From Gp6-AA40 sp963742105 (GTDB lineage Bacteria; Acidobacteriota; Vicinamibacteria; Vicinamibacterales; UBA2999): a stretch of DNA of 64,000 bases. The DNA is taken from positions 1,178,001 to 1,242,000 of the forward strand of contig CAVUKN010000005.1 in NCBI GenBank assembly GCA_963742105.1. The letters are read 5' to 3'. This document shows, one piece after another, positions 1 through 8,697 of the stretch. A program made the translations under genes and the position numbers. The notes under the pieces were generated by a model. That model was not told where the DNA came from. It did not search any database and was given only the letters and a program-made list of their open reading frames with translations. How positions within the stretch are numbered: the stretch's first letter is position 1; each line of letters opens with the position of its first letter.

Positions 1-655
1 GTGTTGCGGCTTCGGCTTCGTAATGGTTCGGAGTGATTAGCGTGGCGCCGTCGTAGTAGTCGAGGTGCGGAATCTTGGGGTCCACGAGCAGCGGAACAGC
101 CGCGCGCCCCGCTTCCGCGGCGGCTGCTGCCATGACGCGTCGCGTGATGCACCCCTTGAGGTAGTCGGACACGACGATCGCGGCGGCATGCCGGGCGTGC
201 TTCTGCACCTCGGCGATCACCCGCTGTTCGACGTCGCCGGCGATCTCCGCGTCCGACTCGTAGTCGATGCGTGCCACCTGCTGGTTCCGTTCCGTGACGA
301 TCCTGACTTTCGCCGTCGTGCAGCGCGACGGATCGCCGACCAGCGACGGGCCGATGCCGGCGTCGCGGCACTCACGCGCCAACGTCGCCGCGTCCTCGTC
401 CATCCCCGTCACGGCGACCAGCGTCGCCTGCCCGCCGAGGGCAGCGATGTTGTGGGCCACATTGGCGGCGCCGCCGATTCGCTGGGTCTCATGTTCGAAC
501 GTCACCACCGGTACCGGCGCTTCGGGCGAGATGCGGGTGACACGGCCGGCGATGAAGCGATCGACCATCGCGTCGCCGATGACGAGAATGTGAGCGCCCG
601 CGAACCCGCGGGAGATGGAGCGCGCCCGGTCAGGCGCGACGGGCGGCAGCAGCAC
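1..655 (-). CDS. rfaE1: D-glycero-beta-D-manno-heptose-7-phosphate kinase (PfkB family), 3' end outside the window
   Basis: This cytoplasmic sugar kinase makes the heptose 1,7-bisphosphate precursor of ADP-heptose for lipopolysaccharide core. The visible 218 residues read without interruption to the window edge. They show the kinase signature RISPEAPVPV near residue 41 and the PfkB glycine motif GGAANVAHNIA near residue 61, followed by VTGMDEDA and DPKIPHLDYYDGATLITPN. I chose the GTG at 655, which overlaps the end of the O-antigen ligase by 26 bases; no ATG lies in frame nearby. Being last in a minus-strand run with a GT9 transferase and an O-antigen ligase fits an LPS role. Whether a C-terminal nucleotidyltransferase domain (HldE form) follows cannot be seen. 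Confidence 0.85.
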   Translation of the reverse strand, partial: MLLPPVAPDRARSISRGFAGAHILVIGDAMVDRFIAGRVTRISPEAPVPVVTFEHETQRIGGAANVAHNIAALGGQATLVAVTGMDEDAATLARECRDAGIGPSLVGDPSRCTTAKVRIVTERNQQVARIDYESDAEIAGDVEQRVIAEVQKHARHAAAIVVSDYLKGCITRRVMAAAAAEAGRAAVPLLVDPKIPHLDYYDGATLITPNHYEAEAAT

Positions 656-1829
656 GGGAGGAGTCGCCGTCACGCGCGGCCGCGAAGGGCAGCGTGATCA
701 GGACGAGGAACGTCATCAGGAACTCGGAGTCGCCGAAGTTGTACTCGAACAGGCCGGCCCCCAGCATCGCGATGACTGCCGCGATGCCGGTCGCGGCGAG
801 CAGCCGTTCACCGCTGCGGAACAGTCGCAGCAGCCCGAGGCCGAGCGTCCCCACGAACGCGAACCAGACGAGCAAGGCCGGGATGCCGCGTTCCGCCATG
901 ATCTGCACCGGCACGTTGTGCAGGTGCGGGTTGACCTTGTTCACGGCGTAGTCGGGCCGGTAGCGCGCGTATACGCGTGGAACCATGTTCGGGCCGACAC
1001 CGGTCAGCGGAAAGTCCCGAGTGATGTCCGCGCCGATCTCCAGCATCGCCAGCCGATCCTGGCTGGTCGGATCCTTGGCTCTGAATGTGGAGGTCATGCG
1101 ATCGGTAATCGATGCTGGAGCCAGGAAGAAGAGCGCCGCGATCGCGAACGGGGCGAGCGCCATCAGCCGGAAATCCTTCAACAGCAGCAACGCGGCGACG
1201 CCGGCCGACGCGCCGATCCACGCATTGCGCGTCAGCGTCAGCGCGAGCGCGACCACGAGTGCCGGCATGACCAGCGCCGGCCAGACCCGGTCACGCGATG
1301 CGAAGATGAGCCGTGAAGCTGCGGCGCAAACTACCAGCATCAGGATCCCGGAGTAGGTCATGTAGTGCGTCAGCGCCCCTTCCGGTCGGCGCCCCAGGTT
1401 GTCGTAGTGGAGGACCGCGTACTGGATGATGCCGTAAGCGGCGCTGGCGGCTCCCACCGACACCAGGACGTCGATCACTGACGTCGCTCGACGGCCGCGG
1501 GCGATGTCGAAGACCATCGGGACGATGGCGAAGAGCACGAGCTGTTTGTCGTCGATGAAACTCGTGCGCGGTTCGAACGAGAAAGCGGAGGAGATCAGCG
1601 TCATTCCCGCGTAGCCCGCCAGCGGAATGAAAAACGCCGGTGCCGACCACCAGGTTCGGTCACGGACGAGCAACGCCACCCAGCAGACGAACGTCATCGC
1701 CAGCAGCACGTTCGCCGCAGCAATCGACATCTGGAGCGCCGCGACGAACCCGAGGAGCAGCCAGAACGTGACCCGCTGGAGGGTGATCTCTGTTGCCGTT
1801 CCTGTGGCGGTCATCGTGGTCGTGCTCAT
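630..1829 (-). CDS. O-antigen ligase family membrane protein (WaaL/Wzy_C type)
   Basis: This 399-residue inner-membrane protein probably joins O-antigen, or a similar polysaccharide, to lipid A-core. It is almost entirely hydrophobic segments, with the Wzy_C-like periplasmic loop seen as ARYRPDYAVNKVNPHLHNV and nearby LTGVGPNM, typical of the O-antigen ligase family. The start ATG at 1829 overlaps the corrected stop of the upstream GT9 gene in an ATGA arrangement, which indicates translational coupling. As deposited, the GT9 frame runs into this gene and gives an apparent 691-residue fusion; that is a frameshift artefact. The exact donor and acceptor sugars cannot be predicted. Confidence 0.8.
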   Translation of the reverse strand: MSTTTMTATGTATEITLQRVTFWLLLGFVAALQMSIAAANVLLAMTFVCWVALLVRDRTWWSAPAFFIPLAGYAGMTLISSAFSFEPRTSFIDDKQLVLFAIVPMVFDIARGRRATSVIDVLVSVGAASAAYGIIQYAVLHYDNLGRRPEGALTHYMTYSGILMLVVCAAASRLIFASRDRVWPALVMPALVVALALTLTRNAWIGASAGVAALLLLKDFRLMALAPFAIAALFFLAPASITDRMTSTFRAKDPTSQDRLAMLEIGADITRDFPLTGVGPNMVPRVYARYRPDYAVNKVNPHLHNVPVQIMAERGIPALLVWFAFVGTLGLGLLRLFRSGERLLAATGIAAVIAMLGAGLFEYNFGDSEFLMTFLVLITLPFAAARDGDSSRAAAARRA

Positions 1830-2919
1830 GCCTGCAGCTCCCTTTCGCGCTGCGCGGTGCCGTGATGGATCGCCCGTTCGGCGGCAGCCGCCACCTGCTC
1901 TGCAGCTGATCATAGTCAGGCAGCGGAAGTCTCCCGGCACGCACTGCCGCTGTGCGCACGGACGGCACGGCAACTCACCGGCGTCCACCGTCTCCGCGTA
2001 CCACCGTGGATCCCGCCAGGGCCGCGATCGTCCGGACAGCGTCGGGCCGAGCAACTCGACGATGGGCGTCCGTGTCGTCGAGGCGATGTGTGCCGGGCCG
2101 CTGTCGCCACCAATGTATACCGCCGCGCGCGCGGTCAGCGCGTGGAGTTCGCCGAGGTCGAACTCGCCGGCGTCCGGCACCGCACCTGCCAGCGGGCCGA
2201 GCAGTTGCCGTGCCTGCGCGGCAACCCGCGCGGCAGCGGCAGCGTCCGAGGGCCCAGAGGTAATGAGTACGCGGCGTGACGGATCGCGGCTGACCAGCGC
2301 CGCAATCAGTGCGACAAATGAGGACTCGGGCCAGCGCCGGAACGGATTGCCGGCGCTGACATGAAGCAAAACGATCGGGTGCGCCGGCGAGATGCCGAGC
2401 ATGCGCAGACGCTGCTCGACGCGATTGGCGGCTTCAGCGTCGACAGGCATCTCGATGGCATCGGTCAGAGGCGTCGGCTGGGCGATGCCGAGCGGCGACA
2501 GCAGATCCCACTGGTTCTCGACCGAGTGCCGGGAACTGAGGTCGGGGGCGCGCGTGACCGCGTCCGTGTACATCCATGCCCGTCCCGGCATTCCATAGCC
2601 AATCCGGCGGGGAGCGCCGGTTGCCCAGGTGAACCATGCCGCCCGCGGCCCGCCGTGCAGGTCAATCGCCATGTCGAACCGGCGGCGGCGAAGGTCACGC
2701 GCCACGCCAAGGTCATCGAGCGATGCGCCGGACCCCGCGTCGCCGGGGAATGACGATCAGCTCGTTCAGGTGAGCGTTGTGTCGCAGGACGGGTGCGGCT
2801 GGCGGCTCGACCAGATAGGTCAGCCGGGCATCGGGATAGTGCCGTCGAAGCGCCCGGACGATGGGCGTCGTGAAGACGACGTCTCCGATCAGCCGCAAGC
2901 GCACCAGCAGGATGTTCAC
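1826..2919 (-). CDS. GT9-family glycosyltransferase (heptosyltransferase-like), two frameshifts in this sequence
   Basis: The gene encodes an ADP-heptose:LPS heptosyltransferase-type enzyme of about 363 residues after correction. The N-terminus (MNILLVRLRLIGDVVFTTP) is in one frame and stops at TGA near 2715. The body (DMAIDLHGGPRAAWF, IGGDSGPAHIASTTRTPIVEL) is in the next frame, and the C-terminus (AEQVAAAAERAIHHGTAQRE, ending at 1826) is in a third. Removing one base near 2718 and one near 1904 restores a single frame that ends in ATGA coupling with the ligase. The length of 1094 equals 364 codons plus two bases. Recent pseudogenization is possible, but assembly errors fit better because nothing else is decayed. 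Confidence 0.75.
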
Positions 2920-2983
2920 CTTCGGCTCCGTCGGTCGTGCCCTGCACCGGTCGAAGGGAAGTGATCCAGGCTCTGTCGAGCCG

Positions 2984-3154
2984 TCAAGGCTCGATGGTGG
3001 CTTCGTCGATCAACATGACCGGTATGTCGTCCTTGATGGGGTACACCCGGTGACAGGTTTCGCACTTCAGCGCAGTCCCGTCCTTGACGAGTTTGACCGG
3101 CGTCTTACAGTTCGGACAGGCGAGGATTTCGAGCAGTTCGGCGTCGACAGGCAT
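2984..3154 (-). CDS. Trm112/YcaR-family zinc-ribbon protein (56 aa)
   Basis: This small protein reads MPVDAELLEILACPNCK, then TALKCETCHRVYPIKDDIP and ends VMLIDEATIEP. It is the standard Trm112 layout with two CxxC pairs (CPNC and CETC) that bind zinc. Bacterial members often sit beside lipid A/LPS genes and are thought to be small accessory or chaperone-like proteins; the exact role is not known. Here it opens the LPS run on the minus strand, 64 bases upstream of the GT9 gene. A GGGAGAG sequence lies just upstream of the ATG. The gene is divergent from the TPR gene at 3222, so both promoters must lie in the 67-base gap. Confidence 0.88.
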   Translation of the reverse strand: MPVDAELLEILACPNCKTPVKLVKDGTALKCETCHRVYPIKDDIPVMLIDEATIEP

Positions 3155-3221
3155 GGGCTCTCCCGAGCAGGTGCTATCTGAGCCTCCGAACTATAACATC
3201 TTGCGCTAACATTCATTCGCC

Positions 3222-4646
3222 ATGGAACTTACGCGTGCCGCCGGGTCTCTCGTCGTCGCCGCTCTGCTTTTGGGCGTGACCCCGCCCTCTGCTCATGGCC
3301 AAACCACGGGCGGGACCGATGCCTACTACGAGTTCCTCGTGGCCCGTCACCTGGAAGGCGAAGGGGACAACCCGGGAGCACTGGCGGCTCTGCAGCGGGC
3401 GGCGGCGGCGGAACCGAAATCGGCCGAGGTACGGGCCGAGATCGCCGCGTTCCAGATGCGCCACAACCAGCGCGGTGAGGCCGAGAAGGCCGCCCGCGAG
3501 GCGATTGCGATCGACGAGAACAACATGGAGGCGAACCGCGTCCTCGGCCTGATTCTGGCGAGCAACGCGGATCGCGAAAGTAGTAACGCGCAACTGATCG
3601 CCTTGTATGTCCGCGACGCGATCACCTATCTCGAACGCGCGTCGGCAGCGGCAACTGGCGTCGCCGATCCCAACGTGAACTACACGCTCGCCGGCTTGTA
3701 TCTCCGGACGTCGCAGCCGGAAAAGGCGACCCAGGCGATGGCCCGCGTCCTCAGCCAGAACCCGGGATCACGGCAGGCGCGCCTGCGCATGGCACAGGCC
3801 CAGGCGCAGAGCAAGGATCTTCGTGGCGCCATCACGACGCTCGAAGAGATCGTTGACGACGATCCGGGGGTGGCGGCGACCCTGGCGGGCTACCAGGTTG
3901 ACGCCGGGATGCTGCGCGAGGCGGCTGAATCCTATACGCGCGCACTCGCCGTCGCGCCCACGAACCGGCAGATCAAGGCTCGCCGCATCCTGGTCCTTTA
4001 CGATCTGCAGGACTACACCCAGGCGGCGGCGCTCGCGGCGGACGCGCAGAAGCAGCACCCCGACGACCCGCAGTTCCCGCGCCTGCAGGCCAGCGCGCTG
4101 AACGCCGCTGGCAACACGCCGAAGGCGATCGAGGTTCTGGAGGCCACCACTGTAGCGTTCCCGAAAGACGTCCTGTCGAGGCTCGTCCTCGCGGACATGT
4201 ATCAGAAGGTCAAGCGCTTCCCTGATGCGGAGAAAGTGCTGCGTCAGACGATCGCCACCGACCCGACGAACGCCGACGCGCTGAATTCGCTCGGCTACAT
4301 GCTCGCCAACAACAACGATCGTCTCGACGAGGCCATTCGACTGGTAAACCAGGCGCTGCAGAAGGAGCCGGGCAACGGGGCATATCTCGATAGTCTCGGC
4401 TGGGCCCATTTGAAGAAGGGCGATCTCGACCAGGCGGAGAAGTACCTGAGCGAAGCGATCGCCAAGCTGCCGAAGAACGCCGAAGTGCTCGACCACATCG
4501 GCGATCTCCACGCCAAGCGATCGCAGTGGCAGCAGGCGATTGACTCGTGGTCGCAGGCCATCGAGGCTGATGGATCGGCAGCGACCAGAGACGAGATTCA
4601 GAAGAAGATCGAGAACGCCAGGGGCAAAATGCAAAATGCAAAATGA
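3222..4646 (+). CDS. Exported tetratricopeptide-repeat protein
   Basis: This 474-residue protein starts with a cleavable-looking signal peptide (hydrophobic residues 8-22, then SAHGQ). It then consists of consecutive 34-residue TPR units, recognisable by repeats such as ADALNSLGYMLANNNDRLDEA and GAYLDSLGWAHLKKGDLDQA. Such proteins act as protein-protein scaffolds, here probably in the periplasm or at the outer membrane. Its place just upstream of lolB, ispE, tRNA-Gln, prs, rplY and pth matches the order known in Pseudomonas, where a TPR gene precedes lolB. Its last codons are made of a GCAAAAT tandem word, and it overlaps the next gene by 11 bases. Confidence 0.85.
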   Translation: MELTRAAGSLVVAALLLGVTPPSAHGQTTGGTDAYYEFLVARHLEGEGDNPGALAALQRAAAAEPKSAEVRAEIAAFQMRHNQRGEAEKAAREAIAIDENNMEANRVLGLILASNADRESSNAQLIALYVRDAITYLERASAAATGVADPNVNYTLAGLYLRTSQPEKATQAMARVLSQNPGSRQARLRMAQAQAQSKDLRGAITTLEEIVDDDPGVAATLAGYQVDAGMLREAAESYTRALAVAPTNRQIKARRILVLYDLQDYTQAAALAADAQKQHPDDPQFPRLQASALNAAGNTPKAIEVLEATTVAFPKDVLSRLVLADMYQKVKRFPDAEKVLRQTIATDPTNADALNSLGYMLANNNDRLDEAIRLVNQALQKEPGNGAYLDSLGWAHLKKGDLDQAEKYLSEAIAKLPKNAEVLDHIGDLHAKRSQWQQAIDSWSQAIEADGSAATRDEIQKKIENARGKMQNAK

Positions 4647-4708
4647 CAGCGCTGCGTGGCCACGTCGCCACGCCCTGTTTTGCATCTTTCATTTTGCTTT
4701 TTGCATTC
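4625..4708. repeat. Word-array hairpin, unit GCAAAAT (7 nt), within coding sequence
   Basis: The left arm (4625-4649) repeats GCAAAAT about three times. The right arm (4675-4708) carries its reverse complement as TTTTGCAT, TTTCATTTTGC and TTTTTGCAT. A short GC hairpin (GCGTGG / CCACGC) sits between them. Unlike most arrays in this window, it lies across a gene junction: the left arm encodes the end of the TPR protein and the right arm encodes the signal sequence of the lipoprotein. Confidence 0.8.
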
Positions 4709-5460
4709 TCGCGCTGAGCGCTTGTGGCGCGAAGCGCCTGGCCCTTCCGGCCGACGCCGGCAACCCGCTTCCAGACTTCGCTGCCATTCACTCGGAGCTG
4801 TCGCGAACCTGCAGCGGCATCCGGACGCTGACGGCGGAACTCTCGCTCTCGGGCCGGGCCGGCGATGAAAAGCTCCGTGGCCGGGTCCATGCCGGATTCG
4901 AGCGCCCGGCCTCGATGCGGCTCGAAGGTGTCGCGCCGTTCGGCCCGCCGGCGTTCATCCTCGTTGCGCGCGCCGGTGATGCCACTCTGTTGCTGCCGCG
5001 CGACGAGCGCGTGGTCCGCGGGGCGAGAGCGGACGAAATTCTTGGCGCGCTCACCGGCGTGGCGCTGGCGCCCGCCGACCTGCAGGCCATCCTGACCGGC
5101 TGCGTTGTGCCGGTGCCGCATCCCACGGCCGGGCGCCTGCACGGCAACGGCTGGATCTCGATCGATCTCGAGGGGGGTGCCACCGTCTTTGCGGTGCGCC
5201 AGGGACAGGGGTGGCAGTTGCGGGCGGCGCAACATGGCCCGTGGCAGGTTCAGTACTCGATGGGCACAGGGGCACTGCCAGTCTCGGTGGCGCTGCACGC
5301 CGACATGCCTGTCCGCGTCGATCTGAGCGCCGGGATCGATCAGGCGGAGACCAACGTCGATCTGGAAGCGGCCGCATTCAACGTGAACGTGCCTGCCGAC
5401 GCCAAGCCGCTGTCGGTCGAGACGCTTCGGGCGAACGGCCCGCTGCGTGCGTCCCCATAG
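4636..5460 (+). CDS. lolB: LolB-like outer-membrane lipoprotein
   Basis: The 274-residue product begins with a signal peptide ending in the lipobox LSAC (Cys30), so it should be a lipid-anchored envelope protein. The mature part (LTAELSLSGRAGDEKLRG, SMRLEGVAPFGPPAFILVA) resembles the LolA/LolB fold, which carries lipoproteins through the periplasm. Sequence alone is weak evidence for LolB, but the position directly upstream of ispE and prs is the classical lolB position. I chose the ATG at 4636 because it gives a proper signal peptide; it overlaps the TPR gene. Oddly, the hydrophobic core FCIFHFAFCIL is encoded by one arm of the intergenic word repeat. Confidence 0.65.
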   Translation: MQNDSAAWPRRHALFCIFHFAFCILALSACGAKRLALPADAGNPLPDFAAIHSELSRTCSGIRTLTAELSLSGRAGDEKLRGRVHAGFERPASMRLEGVAPFGPPAFILVARAGDATLLLPRDERVVRGARADEILGALTGVALAPADLQAILTGCVVPVPHPTAGRLHGNGWISIDLEGGATVFAVRQGQGWQLRAAQHGPWQVQYSMGTGALPVSVALHADMPVRVDLSAGIDQAETNVDLEAAAFNVNVPADAKPLSVETLRANGPLRASP

Positions 5461-5496
5461 AGTCAGCGACCCGTCGAAACTTCTGACCTCGAACTT

Positions 5497-6423
5497 TTGA
5501 CTTCCGTTCCCGTTTCCGTCCGGGCTCACGCCAAAATCAATCTGGATCTCCGTGTCCTCGGCATGCGGGCAGACGGATACCACGAATTGCGGACGGTGTT
5601 CCAGGCGCTCGCCCTGCACGACGTGCTCGAGTGCATTCCGCGGACAGGACCGTTCACGATCGAATGCGACACCGCTGGCGTTCCGCTCGATCGTTCCAAT
5701 CTGATCTGGAGAGCGGCGCAGGCGCTCTGGCGCGCGTTGCGTCGCGAGGGCGACGTGCGCGACATGACCGTGCGGCTGCAGAAGCGCATTCCGCTCCAGG
5801 CCGGGCTGGGCGGCGGCAGCGCCGATGCGGCGGCGGCGCTGTTGGGCCTGGCGCGTGCCTGGGGCGTTCAATTGCAGCCGGCGCAGTTCACCGACGTCGC
5901 GGCGGCGCTCGGCGCGGATGTCCCCTTCTTTCTGTCTGGCGGCACCGCACTGGGCCTCGGACGCGGCGACGAGGTGTATCCGCTGGCCGACCTGTCGCGG
6001 CACTGGATCGTGTTGCTGATTCCCGGCTTTGGCGTGTCGACCGCCGAGGCCTACGGGTGGTATGACGGCGAGCGCGATCTCGGTCGCGGCCAGGCGACGC
6101 GCGAGCCCCAGTACGTGCCTGGGCCGTGGCCGTCGCGCGCCGCGCAGATGATCAACGACCTGGAGGCGCCGATTGCCCGGCACTATCCCGAGATCGAGCA
6201 GATGAAGCTGGCGTTGCGGCGCGCCGGGGCGCTGGCGGCGGCGATGTCCGGCAGCGGGTCGACCGTCTTCGGCCTGTTTCAGAAACGCCGGGACGCCTCG
6301 ACCGCAGTCGAGCGGCTGTCGGGGTCCGGGTGGCGGGTCCTGTTGACCGAGTCGCTCGGCCGGGGCGAATATGCCCGGCGGAGTTGCCCCCGCGTCCTGC
6401 GCGGCCGGCCGGCTGCCGTCTAA
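5497..6423 (+). CDS. ispE: 4-diphosphocytidyl-2-C-methyl-D-erythritol kinase
   Basis: IspE phosphorylates CDP-methylerythritol in the non-mevalonate isoprenoid pathway. The 308-residue protein has the GHMP kinase features: AHAKINLDLRVLG near residue 10, the ATP loop PLQAGLGGGSADAAAALL near residue 98, and the C-terminal AAMSGSGSTVFGLF. The likely start is the TTG at 5497, since no ATG or GTG lies between it and the conserved N-terminus; there is no clear ribosome-binding site. The 36-base gap after lolB holds A+T-rich words (ACTTCTGACCTCGAACTTTTG) without a convincing second arm. The partner enzymes IspD and IspF are encoded as a fusion at 29258. Confidence 0.93.
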   Translation: MTSVPVSVRAHAKINLDLRVLGMRADGYHELRTVFQALALHDVLECIPRTGPFTIECDTAGVPLDRSNLIWRAAQALWRALRREGDVRDMTVRLQKRIPLQAGLGGGSADAAAALLGLARAWGVQLQPAQFTDVAAALGADVPFFLSGGTALGLGRGDEVYPLADLSRHWIVLLIPGFGVSTAEAYGWYDGERDLGRGQATREPQYVPGPWPSRAAQMINDLEAPIARHYPEIEQMKLALRRAGALAAAMSGSGSTVFGLFQKRRDASTAVERLSGSGWRVLLTESLGRGEYARRSCPRVLRGRPAAV

Positions 6424-6430
6424 CCCTCAT

Positions 6431-6460
6431 TTGGCGATCCTCGCAACCCTCAGCTACACT
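6431..6460 (+). promoter_or_regulatory. Candidate sigma-70 promoter upstream of tRNA-Gln
   Basis: TTGGCG (6431-6436) and TACACT (6455-6460) are separated by 18 bases. They lie about 105 bases upstream of tRNA-Gln, just after ispE ends. The match is good for a GC-rich genome but is not proof of activity. Confidence 0.45.
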
Positions 6461-6566
6461 ATGGGTTTGCACCGCCCATAGCTGTTCGTACCTGGAGGCT
6501 GCGGGTGCCGATTGGCGCGACCAGCCTCGGAGCCTGTCTCGCCGTGGTCGTGGCGGCCGGCAGAAC

Positions 6567-6641
6567 TGGGGCGTGGCCAAGCGGTAAGGCGCGGGACTTT
6601 GGCTCCCGTATTCGGAGGTTCGAATCCTCCCGCCCCAACCA
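6567..6641 (+). tRNA. tRNA-Gln (anticodon TTG)
   Basis: The acceptor stem TGGGGCG pairs with CGCCCCA, the anticodon loop is CTTTGGC with anticodon TTG, and the T arm is GGAGGTTCGAATCCTCC. The 3' CCA is encoded. A tRNA-Gln between ispE and prs is a conserved arrangement, also seen in Pseudomonas. Confidence 0.95.
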
Positions 6642-6651
6642 ATCGTGAATA

Positions 6652-6742
6652 CGGAATTGGCGACTTGACGAATTGGCGAAGTGACGAATCGATTGGCGCA
6701 TTGACCATTCGTCAATTCGTCCATCCGTCAAGTCGTCAATCT
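6652..6742. repeat. Word-array hairpin, unit (T)GACGAATT
   Basis: The left arm repeats variants of TTGACGAATTGGCGA and the right arm repeats ATTCGTCAATTCGTC, its reverse complement. It fills the gap between tRNA-Gln and prs. The same word is used at 8614-8697 and 36826-36916. Confidence 0.85.
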
Positions 6743-6782
6743 CGGTGAGCTTATGCGGCGTCCTCTCAGCGGTGAAGGATTG

Positions 6783-7734
6783 ATGTCGACCGCGCTCGGC
6801 GACCTGAAGGTGTTTTCGGGCAGTGCGCATCCCGCAGTTGGCGCGCGAGATTGCCGAATTCCTCGGGATTCCGCTGGGTCAGGCACGGCTGCGTCGTTTC
6901 CCCGACAGCGAGGTGTCGTTTCAGATCGACGAGAACATCCGCGGCACTGACGTCTTCATCGTGCAGCCGACCTCCAATCCGGTCGACCAGCACCTGATGG
7001 AGCTGCTGGTGATGGTGGACGCGTTCCGCCGGTCATCGGCCGCCCGTATCACCGTGGTGGTGCCGTATTACGGGTACGCGCGGCAGGACCGGAAGGACAA
7101 ACCGAGGGTTCCGATTTCGGCGAAGCTGGTCGCCAACTTGATCAGTGCCGCCGGCGCCAACCGGGTCCTGACGATGGACCTGCACAAGGCGCAGATCCAG
7201 GGGTTCTTCGATATCCCCGTCGATCACCTGTTTTCGGCGCCGGTCATCGTCGAATATTGCTCGCGGCTGAACTATCCGAACCTGACCATCGTGTCGCCGG
7301 ACGCCGGCGGCGCGGAACGGGCGCGGGCGTATGCGAAGCGGCTCGACGCGGAACTGGCGGTCGTCGACAAGCGGCGGACGGAAGACGGCACGGCGGAAGT
7401 GATGAACGTGATCGGCGACGTCGACGGGCGGATCTGCATCGTGCAGGACGACATCATCGACACCGCCGGAACCATCCAGAAGGCCTCGACTGCATTGAAG
7501 GATGCCGGTGCCGAGCGGGTGCTCGCCTGCGCGGTGCATGGCGTGCTGTCCGGACCGGCGATCGATCGAATCGAGAAGTCGCCGCTCGATCAGCTGATCG
7601 TGACCAATACGATCCCGCTGTCGTCTGAGGCCCAGCAGTGCCGCAAGATCGTCGTCTTGTCGGTCGCACGGTTGCTTGGACAGGCGATCAGGAATATCCA
7701 CGAGGAGACGTCGGTGTCGTCGCTGTTCGTGTAA
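6783..7734 (+). CDS. prs: Ribose-phosphate pyrophosphokinase (PRPP synthetase), one frameshift in this sequence
   Basis: Prs makes PRPP from ribose 5-phosphate and ATP for nucleotide, His and Trp synthesis. The first 16 residues (MSTALGDLKVFSGSAH) are in one frame from the ATG at 6783. The rest, from PQLAREIAEFLGIPLG, is in the next frame. Deleting one C from the CCC at 6831-6833 joins them perfectly into 316 residues, the normal family length. Key motifs are present: PYYGYARQDRK and the PRPP-binding VQDDIIDTAGT. The gene is essential in nearly all bacteria, so the break is probably a sequence error. An alternative start inside the second frame (near 6823) would lose conserved N-terminal residues. 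Confidence 0.92.
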
Positions 7735-7740
7735 GCACCT

Positions 7741-7914
7741 GAACAGCGCGTGTGTTCACGCTTCCCGGTTCTCGCTTCGTCGTTCGTGTTCAGGTTCGTG
7801 GGCGCCGCATCGGGGCAGCAGACACGCCTTCGAACGTCGGAACGTGAACGGGGAACGCTGAACCGAACGTGAACACGAACTGAGCAGCGAGAACTGAGAA
7901 GGGTGAACGGTAAG
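7741..7914. repeat. Word-array hairpin, unit GTGAACG / CGTTCAC (7 nt)
   Basis: The left arm (about 7753-7800) has TTCACGCTTCC, GTTCTCGCTTCG and GTTCGTGTTCAGG. The right arm (about 7829-7913) has CGAACGTCGGAACGTGAACG and GAACCGAACGTGAACACGAA. The array fills the prs-rplY gap and ends just before the rplY ribosome-binding site. Confidence 0.75.
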
Positions 7915-7920
7915 GATCGT

Positions 7921-8598
7921 ATGGACGCTACGCTTGAAGCAGTAAAGAGAGATGGACGCGGCAAGAACGAGGCGAATCGCCTCCGCGCGTCGGGGAAGAT
8001 TCCGGCCGTCGTCTACGGTTCGCGCGCTGAGGGGAAGGCTCCGGAGGGTGTGCCGGTATCGGTCGACCCGAAGCACGTGCTCCGGATCCTGCACTCGGAG
8101 TCAGGCGCCAACACGCTGATCACCCTGCATGTGGAGGGAAGCGAGGAGGCCCGCGTGATGGTCAAGGAGTACCAGCTCGACCCGATCACGCACCAGCTGC
8201 TGCACGCGGACTTCTACCAGCTCGCGCTCGACAAGGCAATCACCGTGACCGTGCCGGTGACGCTGAAGGGCGAGCCGAAGGGGGTCAAGCAGCAGGGTGG
8301 CCTGCTCGATTTCGTCACGCGCGAAATCCAGGTGCAGTGCCTGCCGACTCAGATCCCGGAGCACCTCGACATCGACGTCTCCGAGCTGATGCTGAACCAG
8401 TCGATCCGTGTTCGCGACCTCGCGCAGGACAGTACGTGGAAGGCGGTCACCCCGCCCGACACCATGATCGTGCACGTCGTGATCCCGAAGGCCGAGGAGT
8501 CGGCGCAGGCGGCGACGCCGGAAGCCGCTCCGGCTACCTCCGAACCCGAAGTGATCAAGAAGGGAAAGACGGAGGAAGAGAAGGGGGAGAAGAAGTAA
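7921..8598 (+). CDS. rplY: 50S ribosomal protein L25 (long, CTC-type)
   Basis: L25 binds 5S rRNA in the large subunit. The 225-residue product has the L25 N-terminal domain (MDATLEAVKRDGRGKNEANRL, GKIPAVVYGSRAEG), the C-terminal TL5/CTC beta domain (TVTVPVTLKGEPKGVKQQGG), and an acidic, alanine-rich tail ending in lysines and glutamates. I prefer the ATG at 7921, which has AAGGA six bases upstream, over a GTG 18 bases earlier. It lies between prs and pth as in many Gram-negative bacteria. Confidence 0.93.
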   Translation: MDATLEAVKRDGRGKNEANRLRASGKIPAVVYGSRAEGKAPEGVPVSVDPKHVLRILHSESGANTLITLHVEGSEEARVMVKEYQLDPITHQLLHADFYQLALDKAITVTVPVTLKGEPKGVKQQGGLLDFVTREIQVQCLPTQIPEHLDIDVSELMLNQSIRVRDLAQDSTWKAVTPPDTMIVHVVIPKAEESAQAATPEAAPATSEPEVIKKGKTEEEKGEKK

Positions 8599-8613
8599 GC
8601 CTCCTCGCGTTAT

Positions 8614-8697
8614 CGACGAATTGACGAATCTACGGATTGACGAATTGCAGTTGGCAATCAATTCGTCAATTCGTCAATTCGCAAATTCGTCAATTTC
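8614..8697. repeat. Word-array hairpin, unit GACGAATT / TCGTCAAT (8 nt)
   Basis: The left arm is CGACGAATTGACGAATCTAC followed by GGATTGACGAATTG. The right arm is a near-perfect tandem of TCGTCAAT (ATTCGTCAATTCGTCAATTC and so on) that ends on the base before the pth ATG. The pth ribosome-binding region is therefore part of the array. Confidence 0.88.

Noticed and set aside
630..2705. A 691-residue glycosyltransferase/O-antigen ligase fusion
   Set aside because: The true C-terminus of the transferase (AEQVAAAAERAIHHGTAQRE) is in another frame and ends in ATGA overlap with the ligase start; the fusion is created by a one-base insertion near 1904.
4210..6183. 657-codon minus-strand frame opposite the lolB/ispE region
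   Set aside because: It is the antisense shadow of three supported plus-strand genes and has no recognisable domain or start context.
6152..6830. Minus-strand frames over tRNA-Gln (containing GREDSNLRIREPKS-type sequence)
   Set aside because: These are antisense translations of a tRNA and flanking repeats, a well-known source of false proteins. The same holds for frames over the tRNAs at 32905-33722.
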